Origin: an uncultured Flavobacteriales bacterium
Lineage (GTDB): Bacteria > Bacteroidota > Bacteroidia > Flavobacteriales_D > Parvicellaceae
NCBI GenBank assembly: GCA_943787535.1
Contig: CALSMU010000013.1
Location: 179,370 to 243,369, forward strand
Length of the DNA stretch: 64,000 bases
Direction: 5' to 3'
Part shown: in pieces, positions 49,090 to 60,135 of the stretch
Layout of the letters: every line of letters starts with the position of its first letter
How positions within the stretch are numbered: the stretch's first letter is position 1
The notes under the pieces: generated by a model
What the model saw: the letters and a program-made list of their open reading frames with translations, nothing else
Database searches by the model: none
What the model was told of the DNA's origin: nothing
Position numbers and translations under genes: made by a program

Positions 49090-51750
49090 TTAAAATTGCG
49101 CAACTAATTTTAAGTTCAATCTTCTGGAAGTCAGAAAACTTGGAATAGCATATTGCCTTCCGGATACATCTTTGACCCAATTATAGTTTATAGTATTGGA
49201 AATATCAAGAAGATTGAACACCTCAAATGAGAGCCACATTTTATCAATTTTCTTCCATAGCGAACCCTCTTTGTATTTTGTTTTGTCTGTCAAAAGTTCT
49301 TTGCTAAAACCAATGTCAACTCTTTTGTAAAGAGATGACCGTAAGGTGTCTTTGTATCTGTCTTTACCTGGGGGCCCATAGGGTAAAGCCGTTCCGAATA
49401 CAACAGTTAGGTTAACTTTGAAGGTGCTCCATTTTACCTTTTCCGTATTCCACTCTTCTGGCATTCTGTCTTGAAAAAATAGAGCAAACGATACACGCTG
49501 GTCTGAAGGTCTTGGAATATAGCCTGGTTCTATTCGAATACTATCCGTTGCAATATCGTTAGCAGTATATCCAGTAATTATTTCTTCTCCATCAGAATTA
49601 TAATATTCATAAAAATAATCATCCAAAATATCCTCTTGTGTTTTCATATAGGATAAGGAAGCGTAGGACTCAATTCCTTTGACAAATTCTCCGTTAATTT
49701 TTAAGTCAATCCCGGTAGCATATCCTTTAGCGTTGTTTTCGCCATAATAACGAATTCTAACATTGTCGATTTCATAAGGAATAATGTCGGTTAAATGCTT
49801 GTAGTATGTTTCGGCACCAAATTTAAAGGGCCTTTTCCACATAAAGAAGGTATAGTCACTTCCTAAAACAAAGTGTATAGATTTCTGCGCTCTTATTTCA
49901 GGATTGATTACTCCTTGAAGATTTCGGGTTTCTCTATAAAAAGGAGGTTGATAATAAAAACCAGTAGCAAAACGAAAACTTACATTACGTCTATAAATTT
50001 CATCTTCACGAACATAAAACCATGCCGGACGAAAATTAAAGCTAATTCTTGGCGAAATGACCAATTGGTTGTTGTAATCCCAGTAATTGGCTCTTACACC
50101 ACCTGTCATACTGAAATAACTGCTTGTTTCAATTGTGTCTTTTATAATGTATGCACTGTCTTTGGTTCTTACTGAGTCTTCGAAATAAATAGTTTTTGGA
50201 ATTGCTATCCGGTACATATCTTGAATGTATCCAGAAAGACGATTAGACTGTAAATCATTTTTGGACTTAACAACGCTGCTTAATCTAAGATACTGATACG
50301 GTTGCGCTGTTGGATCAATATAACCAACAGAATCTTGTGGATGTGGTATATTAAAACGAGAAGAGTCAACCTGATTCCATTCACTAATTTTATCATTTAT
50401 TATTTCATGCTGGTACTTTGCTCCCCATTGAAATTTATGTTTTCCTGATTTAAAAGTACCTTTATGGTAAGCATTGGCTACTGTTGCGTTTAATTCATTT
50501 CTCGCATGATTTAAAAATGCGCCAACTCCTCTATTAAAAGCAACTTCACCGAGGTCGTCATTACCTAAATCTCTTTCTAGTTCATCTAACTTATACTCAC
50601 CCAATAAATCAAAACTTTCTGTTTCGTGCGTTTGGTAAATAGAGGAAATAAATTTTAAAGTGAGCAAATCATTTGGTTTATGCGTCAAAGAAGCTGCGGC
50701 CATATAGGTTTCAAATTGGGTAATTTCTTGCCCCTCGTAAAAAACGGTAAACCGTAGCGCCTCATTGATACTTCCAAAATTTGTTTCTCTACTTTCTGGA
50801 ACAACTCTAAATTTATTTTTAGAATACGTTCCAAAGATGGAAAGCTTTGTCTTTTCTGTTAACAGGAAGTTGAACATACCTTGGTAATCCACAAATATAG
50901 GTTTGTATTCTCCTTTCGTGTCTAATGCTCCTAATAGGTAGGAGTTAGTTCTGTATCGAATCCCAGTAATATAGTTAAATCGAGAAGATACGTTTTGTTC
51001 AACATGGGCAGCAGCTCCTAGCAAACTAGAAGTAAAAGTGCCTTTAAATTCATCTGGAGTAGTGGCTTCAGAATAAGTAATGTCCAAAACCGAAGAAAGT
51101 TTATCTCCGTATTTTGCATCAAATCCACCTGCAGAAAAAAGGATGTCACTGACCATGTAAGGATTAATGAAGCTCAACCCTTCTTGTTGCCCGGAACGCG
51201 CTAAAAAAGGACGGTAGACTTGAATGTCGTTAACGTAAATTAGATTTTCATTAAAATTTCCTCCACGAACATTATATCCAGCAGAAAGTTCATTGTTTTG
51301 CGAAACGCCAAAATTTCCAAATTTTAATGTTTGTTCTATATTTTCACCGATTCCAGTTATTTCTGAAGGAGGTATTGGCTTGAAGTATCCGATGGCTCCG
51401 GTTCCGGGGTCTTTGAACGTTACTGTATGTTCTGAGAAAGTTCGTGAACTTAGAGTAATTCTTACCTCTTTCGTCTCATTTGCAAACAATGTATATGATG
51501 ATTTCTTATTCCAGTATTGAGCACTACTATATTTTATGGTAATTTTTTCATTCGCAGGAACTTTGATGCTGAACTTTCCGTTTTTGTCGGTAATGGTACC
51601 TTTTGATGTTCCAGTCAATACAATATTTGCATCCACTACAGGTTCTTCGAATTGATTGTAAAGAGTTCCCTTTATTATGCCAGTGCTTTGTGCACCAATT
51701 TGAAAAGTGCAAAACAGTAGTAGAATAAAAATGGATAATTGAATTTTCAT
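49090..51750 (-). CDS. TonB-dependent receptor with carboxypeptidase-like regulatory (CnaB-type) N-terminal domain
   Basis: GIIKGTLYNQFEEPVVDANIVLTGTSKGTITDKNGKFSIKVP, plug-like region YNVRGGNFNENLIYVNDIQVYRPFL, C-terminal barrel ending in F. Confidence 0.92.
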   Translation of the reverse strand: MKIQLSIFILLLFCTFQIGAQSTGIIKGTLYNQFEEPVVDANIVLTGTSKGTITDKNGKFSIKVPANEKITIKYSSAQYWNKKSSYTLFANETKEVRITLSSRTFSEHTVTFKDPGTGAIGYFKPIPPSEITGIGENIEQTLKFGNFGVSQNNELSAGYNVRGGNFNENLIYVNDIQVYRPFLARSGQQEGLSFINPYMVSDILFSAGGFDAKYGDKLSSVLDITYSEATTPDEFKGTFTSSLLGAAAHVEQNVSSRFNYITGIRYRTNSYLLGALDTKGEYKPIFVDYQGMFNFLLTEKTKLSIFGTYSKNKFRVVPESRETNFGSINEALRFTVFYEGQEITQFETYMAAASLTHKPNDLLTLKFISSIYQTHETESFDLLGEYKLDELERDLGNDDLGEVAFNRGVGAFLNHARNELNATVANAYHKGTFKSGKHKFQWGAKYQHEIINDKISEWNQVDSSRFNIPHPQDSVGYIDPTAQPYQYLRLSSVVKSKNDLQSNRLSGYIQDMYRIAIPKTIYFEDSVRTKDSAYIIKDTIETSSYFSMTGGVRANYWDYNNQLVISPRISFNFRPAWFYVREDEIYRRNVSFRFATGFYYQPPFYRETRNLQGVINPEIRAQKSIHFVLGSDYTFFMWKRPFKFGAETYYKHLTDIIPYEIDNVRIRYYGENNAKGYATGIDLKINGEFVKGIESYASLSYMKTQEDILDDYFYEYYNSDGEEIITGYTANDIATDSIRIEPGYIPRPSDQRVSFALFFQDRMPEEWNTEKVKWSTFKVNLTVVFGTALPYGPPGKDRYKDTLRSSLYKRVDIGFSKELLTDKTKYKEGSLWKKIDKMWLSFEVFNLLDISNTINYNWVKDVSGRQYAIPSFLTSRRLNLKLVAQF

Positions 51751-51762
51751 GTATTTGATTGG

Positions 51763-52401
51763 CTAATCTTTTCGTTTAAAATCGCCATTTTTCCATGCCT
51801 TAATAAATTTAGACCATGCAATTGGATTTAGCAAATTGATAGGAGGAGCTTGTCCGGCATAATATAATTTACTCTGGTACTGTTGCATTTGCCATTTGTA
51901 ATTCATATCCCCATCCATAGGAGTAGCATCCGCTCTTTCCTTTAAAGATGCTCTTTCCAAGTTAGCTTTGGCTCTTTTGTAATCGTCATTTGGTATATCA
52001 GCATTTACAAATACTTCAGCAAATTGTTCCTTAGAAGGCCATGGATAAATATGCGCAGCTTTCAGAAGTATAGTGTCTTTATACATTACTTGGATTAGGG
52101 AATATTTACTGGTGTTGAGAGTGTCTGGAATAATAAAGTTTGCTTTTTTGTATCCTACAGAAGAGAAAATAATTGTATCTCCCTTGTTAGCAACAAATGA
52201 AAAATATCCAAAATAGTCAGAGGTGGTACCTCTTCTAACTGATTTGTCAATAATGTGGCAAAAGGCAACAGCTTCAAGGCTGTCACCTGAAACGACAACT
52301 CCACTAAATTGAATTAACGAATTTTTAGTTGTGTCTTTTTGTCCAAAACTAAAAACTGTTGAAAAGCAAATAAGTAGGCTTAAGAATAAATTTTTCATCA
52401 T
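51763..52401 (-). CDS. carboxypeptidase-like regulatory domain-containing protein
   Basis: IQFSGVVVSGDSLEAVAFCHIIDKSVRRGTTSDYFGYFSFVANKGDTIIFSSVGYKK. Confidence 0.82.
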   Translation of the reverse strand: MMKNLFLSLLICFSTVFSFGQKDTTKNSLIQFSGVVVSGDSLEAVAFCHIIDKSVRRGTTSDYFGYFSFVANKGDTIIFSSVGYKKANFIIPDTLNTSKYSLIQVMYKDTILLKAAHIYPWPSKEQFAEVFVNADIPNDDYKRAKANLERASLKERADATPMDGDMNYKWQMQQYQSKLYYAGQAPPINLLNPIAWSKFIKAWKNGDFKRKD

Positions 52402-52474
52402 GGTTAAAGCTATTAAAACTCTTTAATTTTTCTTTTATTATCCAAAGCTACAAAATGAATTACGAATGAATCTC

Positions 52475-52482
52475 TATATTTG
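52475..52482 (+). promoter_or_regulatory. -7 element TATATTTG upstream of 52511 ORF
   Basis: TAnnTTTG match, 28 nt before ATG. Confidence 0.4.
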
Positions 52483-52510
52483 AAAGGATTTCTAATAATA
52501 AAGATCAAGT

Positions 52511-53557
52511 ATGTGTAGAATATTATCTCTAGTTTTTCTTTTTCCTTTTTTTTATTCAGCACAAATAACTATTTCTGATACTGATATGCTTCAAAGTGGT
52601 GAAATGTATTTTTATAGTTCAAGTCCTGACTTTTTATCGGTAGATGTGTCTTTGACAGGAGCAAATTACTCTTGGGATAATTCTGCACTAACTGTTTTAA
52701 ATCAAGATACATTGAATGCCGTTAACGTTACCTCAACTCCATTTCTATATCAATTGTATTTTAATAATATTGCTCAATATCCTGAACATAAGGCAGATTA
52801 TGCAGTGGTAGGACAAACAATAGACGCCTTTGGGCAAATCACAATTTCGAACGTGTATGATTATTTTAAGGTTGATTCAAATTCTCTACAAAAAGTAGGG
52901 TTTGGAGCTAATATAAATGGACTTCCAGCATCCGTTAAATATGATACAATAGATCAAGTTTATCCATTATCTATGACATTTGGTACAACTGATTCGACAT
53001 CTGCATATTACATTTTAGCTATTCCAACTCTGGGGACATATGGGCAATGGATTAGACGGAAAGTTGAGGTTGATGGTTGGGGTAATATTACAACTCCTTA
53101 TGCTACTTATTCAAATACAATTAGAGTTAGGACTACTTTATATCAAAGGGATACTTTATACGTTGACCAGTTTGGGTTTGGAACCAACATCGATAGACCG
53201 ATAGAAAATATTTACGAATGGTTTGAGCCAGGGAGTGGGGCGCCAGTATTTAAAGCTGTAGAAAGTTCGGGTGCATTAACTGAAATCAAATATTTGGATA
53301 CGATCAATACTACCTCGGTAGAAAGTCAATTTTACGGCGATTGGAAAGTTTATCCTAATCCTGTTGTAAATATTTTGAACGTTGAAATTGGAAGTGAGTT
53401 TACGTATGAAATTTATGACATTGAGGGTAGGTTAATCAAAAAAATAGATAATTGTTTTTCCGAAACGATTGACCTAAGTTGTTTGTCAAGAGGTGTTTAT
53501 ACTTTGTTAGTCAAGACAATAGATAAACGCAAAAGTTATAAGCTTGTCAGAAAATAA
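52511..53557 (+). CDS. T9SS type A sorting domain-containing secreted protein
   Basis: Signal peptide; C-term DWKVYPNPVVNILNVEIGSEFTYEIYDIEGRLIKK...LSRGVYTLLVKTIDKRKSYKLVRK. Confidence 0.88.
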   Translation: MCRILSLVFLFPFFYSAQITISDTDMLQSGEMYFYSSSPDFLSVDVSLTGANYSWDNSALTVLNQDTLNAVNVTSTPFLYQLYFNNIAQYPEHKADYAVVGQTIDAFGQITISNVYDYFKVDSNSLQKVGFGANINGLPASVKYDTIDQVYPLSMTFGTTDSTSAYYILAIPTLGTYGQWIRRKVEVDGWGNITTPYATYSNTIRVRTTLYQRDTLYVDQFGFGTNIDRPIENIYEWFEPGSGAPVFKAVESSGALTEIKYLDTINTTSVESQFYGDWKVYPNPVVNILNVEIGSEFTYEIYDIEGRLIKKIDNCFSETIDLSCLSRGVYTLLVKTIDKRKSYKLVRK

Positions 53558-53575
53558 TTATGAGCTTTACATGTT

Positions 53576-53745
53576 TTATTTGCAAATGCGTTTAACCCCA
53601 TTTTCAAAAAGTGCTAAAGCGTAGGTTTGCATATCCGCATTAGCCAAAGATTCTCTTTCCAGATATTGCTACTTTTCAAAAGGGGGTGATTTTTATTCTC
53701 ATTAAAAATGTCGATGGAATGGTTTCTGGAATTAGGGAGTAATTT
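53576..53745 (-). pseudogene. decayed 3' remnant of a TIGR02117/DUF2459 family gene
   Basis: Frameshifted conceptual translation SIDIFNENKNHPLLKSSNIWKE/SLANADMQTYALALFENGVKRICK* aligns to KSTDNFYEAKGSYYLFRTCNTWTNDALTTAGVRTSVLALFENGILRHL* of the 59187..59900 gene. Confidence 0.6.
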
Positions 53746-53865
53746 CAATACGATTTCTATAAATATTTAGCTACATGAGATTTATTGGGTAAGGTTTTGT
53801 GAAATATAAACTATTTTTAGTAAGTTAGTATAAATTTTTTTATTACAGATTAAACTATTATTGTC

Positions 53866-54342
53866 ATGAACAAACTTCGGCTTATTGGGTGTGTTTTCTA
53901 TGTTCTTTTAACAAGTAATTTACTTTCTCAGCAAGTTATTGCGACACAAGGCAATTCGAGTTCAAATTCTACAGCTACTTTGGATTATACGATTGGGGAG
54001 GTTGTAATTATGACTGGAACAGATAATCAAAATCATATTACTCAGGGATTTCACCAGCCAATATTTGAAATTACCACTATAGACAATACCGAAATTTGCT
54101 GTGAGGTTAATATTTATCCAAACCCAACTATAGATCAGCTTAACATACAGGTTAAAGAAATTGATCAATTTTCTAGGTTCGATATTTTTGATGTAAATGG
54201 AAAACTTCTAAACACAAGGTTAATAGATCAAAATAACATGCAACTTTCTTTTTATAAATATGCAACGGGAGTGTATTTTATTAGTTTCATCTCGACCGAA
54301 AACCAACTAATCAGAACATTTAAAGTTCAAAAATCATATTAA
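53866..54342 (+). CDS. small T9SS type A sorting domain protein
   Basis: ATQGNSSSNSTATLDYTIGEVVIMTGTDNQNHITQGFHQPIFEI module then CEVNIYPNPTIDQLNIQV...FDIFDVNGKLLN...YATGVYFISF CTD. Confidence 0.88.
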   Translation: MNKLRLIGCVFYVLLTSNLLSQQVIATQGNSSSNSTATLDYTIGEVVIMTGTDNQNHITQGFHQPIFEITTIDNTEICCEVNIYPNPTIDQLNIQVKEIDQFSRFDIFDVNGKLLNTRLIDQNNMQLSFYKYATGVYFISFISTENQLIRTFKVQKSY

Positions 54343-54344
54343 TT

Positions 54345-57300
54345 ATGAAAAAACATATACTATTATTTTTATTTACTGTTTTATTGGCAGTGCCTTCATT
54401 TTTTTCTCAATCTCCGCCAGAAGCGTTTAAATATCAATCAATTGTAAGAGATTCATCGGGAAGCATGTTGCAAAATCAAGCGGTTGGTTTTCAGTTTACG
54501 ATTATTCAGGGTAGTATAAATGGTAACGCAGTCTATCAAGAATCATTCAGTTTAAATACGAATTCTTATGGACTAGTAAATTTAGACATTGGATTAGGAA
54601 CTGTTATAAGTGGAAGTTTTTCAAACATAGATTGGAGCCAAGGACCTTATTTTATAGAAACTGGACTTGATATAACTGGAGGAACAGATTATTCAATTAT
54701 GTCAACTAATGAGTTGATGAGTGTTCCTTATGCTCTTTATGCTAAAACTTCAGGAGGTGGCCCAGCTGGACCGCCAGGAGCTACTGGTGCCCAAGGTCCT
54801 CAAGGTATTTCATCAATTTTCCAACAAACAGTTTTAAATGTTGGTGATGCTAATTGTCCTAATGGTGGTTTATTAATAGAGAGCGGTGCTGATGTAGACA
54901 CGAACAATATTTTATCCCCGAGTGAGATAACTTCCTCTAGTTATGTTTGCAATGGAGTTGATGCTGCGGATGATCAAAATTTGATAGGAGCTACTTTATC
55001 AGGAACGATTTTACAAATCGATATTGAAAATGGAAATTCAACGACTGTTGATTTGGCTTTATTGCAAGATGGCATAGGAACAGATGATCAAATTATTCAG
55101 CAATTAACATTTGATTCTCTAACGAATAATTTAACAATAGGAATTGAAAATGGTAATGTGGTTTCAGTAGATATGACTGGCCAAACCGGACCGCAAGGCC
55201 CAGATGGAGCACAAGGCCCAGATGGTAATGCTGGCCCTGACGGAGCGCAAGGCCCCGATGGAAACGCTGGCCCAGACGGAGCACAAGGCCCCGATGGAAA
55301 CGCTGGTCCTGACGGAATTCAAGGCCCCGATGGCAACCAAGGAGCAGATGGAATACAAGGACCAGATGGAATTCAAGGACCAGATGGTAACCAAGGACCT
55401 AATGGTAACCAAGGTCCCGACGGAATTCAAGGCCCCGATGGCAACCAAGGAGCAGATGGAATACAAGGCCCCGATGGCAACCAAGGAGCAGATGGAATAC
55501 AAGGACCAGATGGTGTACAAGGACCAGATGGTGTCCAAGGACCCGATGGTAACCAAGGCCTCGACGGAATTCAAGGTCCCGACGGAATTCAAGGCCCCGA
55601 TGGCAACCAAGGACCAGATGGAATTCAAGGACCAGATGGTAACCAAGGCCCAGATGGTATCCAAGGACCTAATGGTAACCAAGGTCCCGACGGAATTCAA
55701 GGCCCCGATGGCAACCAAGGACCCGACGGAATTCAAGGCCCCGATGGCAACCAAGGAGCAGATGGAATACAAGGACCAGATGGTGTACAAGGACCCGATG
55801 GTAACCAAGGCCCCGACGGAATTCAAGGTCCCGACGGAATTCAAGGCCCCGATGGCAACCAAGGACCAGATGGAATTCAAGGCCCCGATGGCAACCAAGG
55901 TCCCGACGGAATTCAAGGTCCCGATGGTAACCAAGGCCCCGACGGAATTCAAGGTCCCGACGGAATTCAAGGCCCCGATGGCAACCAAGGACCAGATGGA
56001 ATTCAAGGACCAGATGGTGTACAAGGACCAGATGGAATTCAAGGCCCCGATGGCAACCAAGGTCCCGACGGAATTCAAGGCCCCGATGGCAACCAAGGAG
56101 CAGATGGAATACAAGGACCAGATGGTGTACAAGGACCCGATGGTAACCAAGGCCCCGACGGAATTCAAGGTCCCGACGGAATTCAAGGCCCCGATGGCAA
56201 CCAAGGACCCGACGGAATTCAAGGACCCGATGGTAACCAAGGCCCCGACGGAATTCAAGGTCCCGACGGAATTCAAGGCCCCGATGGCAACCAAGGACCA
56301 GATGGAATTCAAGGACCAGATGGTAACCAAGGACCTAATGGTAACCAAGGTCCCGACGGAATTCAAGGCCCAGATGGCAACCAAGGAGCAGATGGAATAC
56401 AAGGACCAGATGGTGTACAAGGACCCGACGGTAACCAAGGACCCGACGGTAACCAAGGACCCGACGGTAATCAAGGCCCCGATGGAATTCAAGGCCCCGA
56501 TGGCAACCAAGGACCAGATGGAATTCAAGGCCCCGATGGCAACCAAGGTCCCGACGGAATTCAAGGCCCCGATGGCAACCAAGGAGCAGATGGAATACAA
56601 GGACCAGATGGTGTTCAAGGCCCTAACGGAATACAAGGCCCTGACGGTAACCCAGGGGCTGACCTACCCGGAACATCTGGCCAAACCATTCGGCATAATG
56701 GTACAGATTGGATTGCTAATAGTTTCTTATTTAACAATGGAACTAATATTGGTGTTGGATCTACTTCGCCTGGCAGGCGACTTGAAATTGAGGAGGATGC
56801 TCAGTATACAGGTTTAAGATTAAACAACACGAGTATAGGAGGAAGTTATTGGGATATCTTATCCAATGGAAATGCAAGTGTTAATTCAGCGGCTTTATCA
56901 TTTTGGAATGGTAGTCACAGATTATTGATTGATGACAATGGGAATATTGGTATTGGAACAACAAATCCTAATACCAAATTAGAAATTGTATCATCCTCAA
57001 GTCCAACTTTGAGAATTAATGAAAATAATCAAGCGGGGTATCTTGAATTAATAGGACATGCTGATTCGCAGTCTCAAATAATACATTTTAATGGTACAAC
57101 GAATGAAAGTACGATGTTGGATATAGATGCCGTATCAACTGGCGGCGGAGCTCAAACTATACGATTATTTAGAAATGCAAATAGTTCTGGGCTTGGATAT
57201 TTTAAAATTTATAATCCAGGAACAACAACAGAGAATTTAAGAATTGACGCTGCTACTGGAAATTCTTATTTTGGAAATTCAATAAATAATTCAGGTGATA

Positions 57301-59006
57301 TTAATGCATATGGAGGTAATATTAATCTTTACAACGATATAGTTGGAAATGTTGGTTATTCTTCGCTCCTACTAAGTTTGGACAATACTACGGCTAATGC
57401 TACTGCTGAAATAAGATTAGCTAGAACATCTGGGACAGCTTACTTAGGGTTAGAAATAAACTCAACATCTAGAGACGGTATTCGTTTTCAAACTGGTCAA
57501 TCAACATTAAATGAGGTTGCTAGAATTGATCAAAACGGTAATTTTCAACTACAAAATGGAACAAGTATAAATGAGTTTTCTACAGACGGAACTTTGGCAG
57601 GTAACAGTGATGATGCTTTACCAACAGAAAAAGCGGTAAAAACTTATATTGATAACAATAGTGGTGCCGGTAGCATTGATGATTTATCTGATGGTAGTGA
57701 TGGGCTTGGAACAAATAATGTTTTTCTTGGAACTAATACAGGTAACTCAAATGATGCTGGTGGGGGATACAATACTGGTTTGGGTTATAATTCATTAATT
57801 GATTTGACATCAGGAGATCATAATACTGCTGTTGGTTATGCATCCCAATACGAACAAATAGATGGGTCGTACAATACTTCAGTAGGTTCTTATTCAATGA
57901 TCTATGGAAATAACTCAAATGTTGGAAATACAGCGTTTGGTTATGCTGCCATGAGGGGTGCAAGCACTGCAATGTTTAATAATGCCAACTATAATAATGC
58001 GATAGGTTTCGCTTCATTATATTCCATCGTTAGTGGGGATAATAATAATGCATTTGGAACTAACGCACTTAGGTCCACAACAACTGGTATAGGTAACGAT
58101 GCATTTGGTCAAAGAGCTCTTTACAGTAATGTTGATGGCGATTATAATGTGGCAATGGGTTATTATGCTGGTTATTTAGGTAATGGGGATAAGAATGTAT
58201 TCATTGGCTATCAAGCAGGCTATAACGAAACAGGGTCGAATACTCTTTACATATCAAATTCATCTACCGCAACACCTCTGATAAAAGGTGATTTTTCAGC
58301 TAAAGAATTAGAGTTAAAAGCTAAAACTAAAATTATTAGGCAAGATGGAGCCAATTACATTGAATTTAGTGCTGATGCATCAGGAAATTATATTACTTCT
58401 GATGATCCAGGAGCAAATCAAAAACCTTTATACATTTCTGCTAACCCTTCTTCATCCGCAACAAAGCCTATTTATTTAAGAACAAATAATAGTGCGCGAA
58501 TGACAATACATGGAGATGGAAATGTAGGGGTAGGAACAACATCTCCTGACTATAAATTAGATGTAAATGGTGACTCTAGAATAGGTTGGAATGGTTATTC
58601 TGATAAAATACTAATAAGTCCTTTCGATTTTCTATGTAATATGGGTGGGTTCTCTACTGAAGCTGATGGTTTTGGGAATATTTTTGAAACAGATGATGGC
58701 AACGGCCAGTGGTACACAGCATTTGCTCCAAGAGGGTATAAAATAGTTGGATTGTATTTAAATATGATAAATGGTCCAGCTAATGTAATTGTCACAAAAT
58801 CGGATTATTCAACAAATGGAGAAACAACCCTTCATACATTTTCAACAAGTGATCATAATAGCTCTGGTGCGGTAATTTACAATGTTTCTTCATTCAACTC
58901 AGGTTTATCGGTGTCAGGTGATGAATACATATATATTGAATTAACAAATATTAATACAGATGTTATTAAGAATAAAGGAGGGTATTTAATTATTGAGCCT
59001 TTGTAG
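54345..59006 (+). CDS. collagen-like Gly-X-Y repeat fibre protein with tail-fibre/adhesin-like C-terminal region
   Basis: Signal peptide; [13 protein letters not shown]-terminal domain; Gly-X-Y array; [16 protein letters not shown] and [17 protein letters not shown] motifs. Confidence 0.9.
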   Translation: MKKHILLFLFTVLLAVPSFFSQSPPEAFKYQSIVRDSSGSMLQNQAVGFQFTIIQGSINGNAVYQESFSLNTNSYGLVNLDIGLGTVISGSFSNIDWSQGPYFIETGLDITGGTDYSIMSTNELMSVPYALYAKTSGGGPAGPPGATGAQGPQGISSIFQQTVLNVGDANCPNGGLLIESGADVDTNNILSPSEITSSSYVCNGVDAADDQNLIGATLSGTILQIDIENGNSTTVDLALLQDGIGTDDQIIQQLTFDSLTNNLTIGIENGNVVSVDMTGQTGPQGPDGAQGPDGNAGPDGAQGPDGNAGPDGAQGPDGNAGPDGIQGPDGNQGADGIQGPDGIQGPDGNQGPNGNQGPDGIQGPDGNQGADGIQGPDGNQGADGIQGPDGVQGPDGVQGPDGNQGLDGIQGPDGIQGPDGNQGPDGIQGPDGNQGPDGIQGPNGNQGPDGIQGPDGNQGPDGIQGPDGNQGADGIQGPDGVQGPDGNQGPDGIQGPDGIQGPDGNQGPDGIQGPDGNQGPDGIQGPDGNQGPDGIQGPDGIQGPDGNQGPDGIQGPDGVQGPDGIQGPDGNQGPDGIQGPDGNQGADGIQGPDGVQGPDGNQGPDGIQGPDGIQGPDGNQGPDGIQGPDGNQGPDGIQGPDGIQGPDGNQGPDGIQGPDGNQGPNGNQGPDGIQGPDGNQGADGIQGPDGVQGPDGNQGPDGNQGPDGNQGPDGIQGPDGNQGPDGIQGPDGNQGPDGIQGPDGNQGADGIQGPDGVQGPNGIQGPDGNPGADLPGTSGQTIRHNGTDWIANSFLFNNGTNIGVGSTSPGRRLEIEEDAQYTGLRLNNTSIGGSYWDILSNGNASVNSAALSFWNGSHRLLIDDNGNIGIGTTNPNTKLEIVSSSSPTLRINENNQAGYLELIGHADSQSQIIHFNGTTNESTMLDIDAVSTGGGAQTIRLFRNANSSGLGYFKIYNPGTTTENLRIDAATGNSYFGNSINNSGDINAYGGNINLYNDIVGNVGYSSLLLSLDNTTANATAEIRLARTSGTAYLGLEINSTSRDGIRFQTGQSTLNEVARIDQNGNFQLQNGTSINEFSTDGTLAGNSDDALPTEKAVKTYIDNNSGAGSIDDLSDGSDGLGTNNVFLGTNTGNSNDAGGGYNTGLGYNSLIDLTSGDHNTAVGYASQYEQIDGSYNTSVGSYSMIYGNNSNVGNTAFGYAAMRGASTAMFNNANYNNAIGFASLYSIVSGDNNNAFGTNALRSTTTGIGNDAFGQRALYSNVDGDYNVAMGYYAGYLGNGDKNVFIGYQAGYNETGSNTLYISNSSTATPLIKGDFSAKELELKAKTKIIRQDGANYIEFSADASGNYITSDDPGANQKPLYISANPSSSATKPIYLRTNNSARMTIHGDGNVGVGTTSPDYKLDVNGDSRIGWNGYSDKILISPFDFLCNMGGFSTEADGFGNIFETDDGNGQWYTAFAPRGYKIVGLYLNMINGPANVIVTKSDYSTNGETTLHTFSTSDHNSSGAVIYNVSSFNSGLSVSGDEYIYIELTNINTDVIKNKGGYLIIEPL
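55188..56663 (+). repeat. 18-bp-period coding repeat encoding a (GPD-G[I/N/V]Q)n collagen-like array, about 1476 bp / 164 triplets
   Basis: Gly at every third codon from GPQ (55188) to GAD (56663); embedded higher-order exact repeats. Confidence 0.9.
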
Positions 59007-59186
59007 TTATTCAAATTTTATCTAATAAATTTATGCTACGTAATTACAATGTTTCAAAATTACATGGGTAAAGTCAATAACTGGAATAACCTATGGACTC
59101 TATTTTTAAATTTTAATCAAGCTTTCAAAAAAAAAATTTCTGTAAAATGAATATTAAACCGTAAATTTCATTTCCAAATAATTGAA

Positions 59187-59900
59187 TTACAAGTGCCGTA
59201 AAATCCCATTTTCAAAAAGCGCTAAAACTGAGGTTCTAACGCCTGCAGTTGTTAAAGCATCATTTGTCCAAGTATTGCAAGTCCTGAATAGGTAGTAACT
59301 CCCTTTAGCTTCATAAAAATTGTCCGTAGATTTGTATCCAACATTGGGGATTAATTGTGGCCTCGTGTCTGGATTTATCACAAATGATTGCTTAATAAAT
59401 CCAGTCAATGCAGCGTATTTTTCTTTTGTAATTACACATCTTTTAATGCTTTGGCTTTCAATAGGTTTTCTGAGAAAATAAGTAACATGCATGGCGGTTG
59501 AACTGGGCAGAAAAGCCGCATTAATAGCTGTTGAAGTTTTGAGGTCACTCCATGATGGAGTGTCTAGAAAGAAGCCTTTATCACCCCATCCAATGGAGAT
59601 GAATTGAGGATTTTGATGGATTCCACTGAAGGTTTTAGTATCAATAAACTCAGTCCAATTAATTAAAGTAGTTTCAACCGGAAGACATACATCTGTATGA
59701 ACGCCGTTGGAAATGATGAATATTTCAATTTCCCCATTTTCAGGGTTATAGTCTTTATTAATTGGTAAGGATGCTCCTATAAGTGCAATTGTCAAATAGG
59801 AACATAGAAACAGGATCAAAATCTCCAAAGAGTAGAGTAAAAATATAGCAACTTTAGTTATATACTTCATACGTTCAATATATACAAAATACATATTCAT
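59187..59900 (-). CDS. TIGR02117 / DUF2459 family protein
   Basis: IEIFIISNGVHTDVCLPVE, FISIGWGDKGFFLDTPSWSDLK, YLFRTCNTWTNDAL. Confidence 0.85.
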   Translation of the reverse strand: MNMYFVYIERMKYITKVAIFLLYSLEILILFLCSYLTIALIGASLPINKDYNPENGEIEIFIISNGVHTDVCLPVETTLINWTEFIDTKTFSGIHQNPQFISIGWGDKGFFLDTPSWSDLKTSTAINAAFLPSSTAMHVTYFLRKPIESQSIKRCVITKEKYAALTGFIKQSFVINPDTRPQLIPNVGYKSTDNFYEAKGSYYLFRTCNTWTNDALTTAGVRTSVLALFENGILRHL

Positions 59901-60135
59901 GAATGTTAAACCTTGTTAATAATTTGTTGTCTAGAGGCGTACGGGTGAAATAATAATTTAGGAATAAGCGTTTCCCGGTTTTTTATATAATTTTCCAACA
60001 AATAATAGTTTAGATCCATTGAGGGTTGGGTAGATGTAACCGTGTTTTTTTATATCCGTATTTTTCGAATATGTTTTTCCTTTATTTATCTTTATAAAAA
60101 ATGCTTATATGTGTTAAAATACGTACTTTACAGGA

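Noticed and set aside
55164-56636. 490-aa antisense ORF opposite the collagen array
   Set aside because: Stop-free only because the 18-bp repeat unit lacks stops in that frame; low-complexity [11 protein letters not shown]-type translation, no independent start context
55188-56663. CRISPR-like or satellite interpretation of the 18-bp repeats
   Set aside because: No spacer structure; repeats are in frame inside a large CDS and encode Gly-X-Y
55204-56817. 537-aa alternative-frame ORF in the collagen array
   Set aside because: Same artefact of the 18-bp period; the Gly-X-Y frame is continuous with globular domains on both sides
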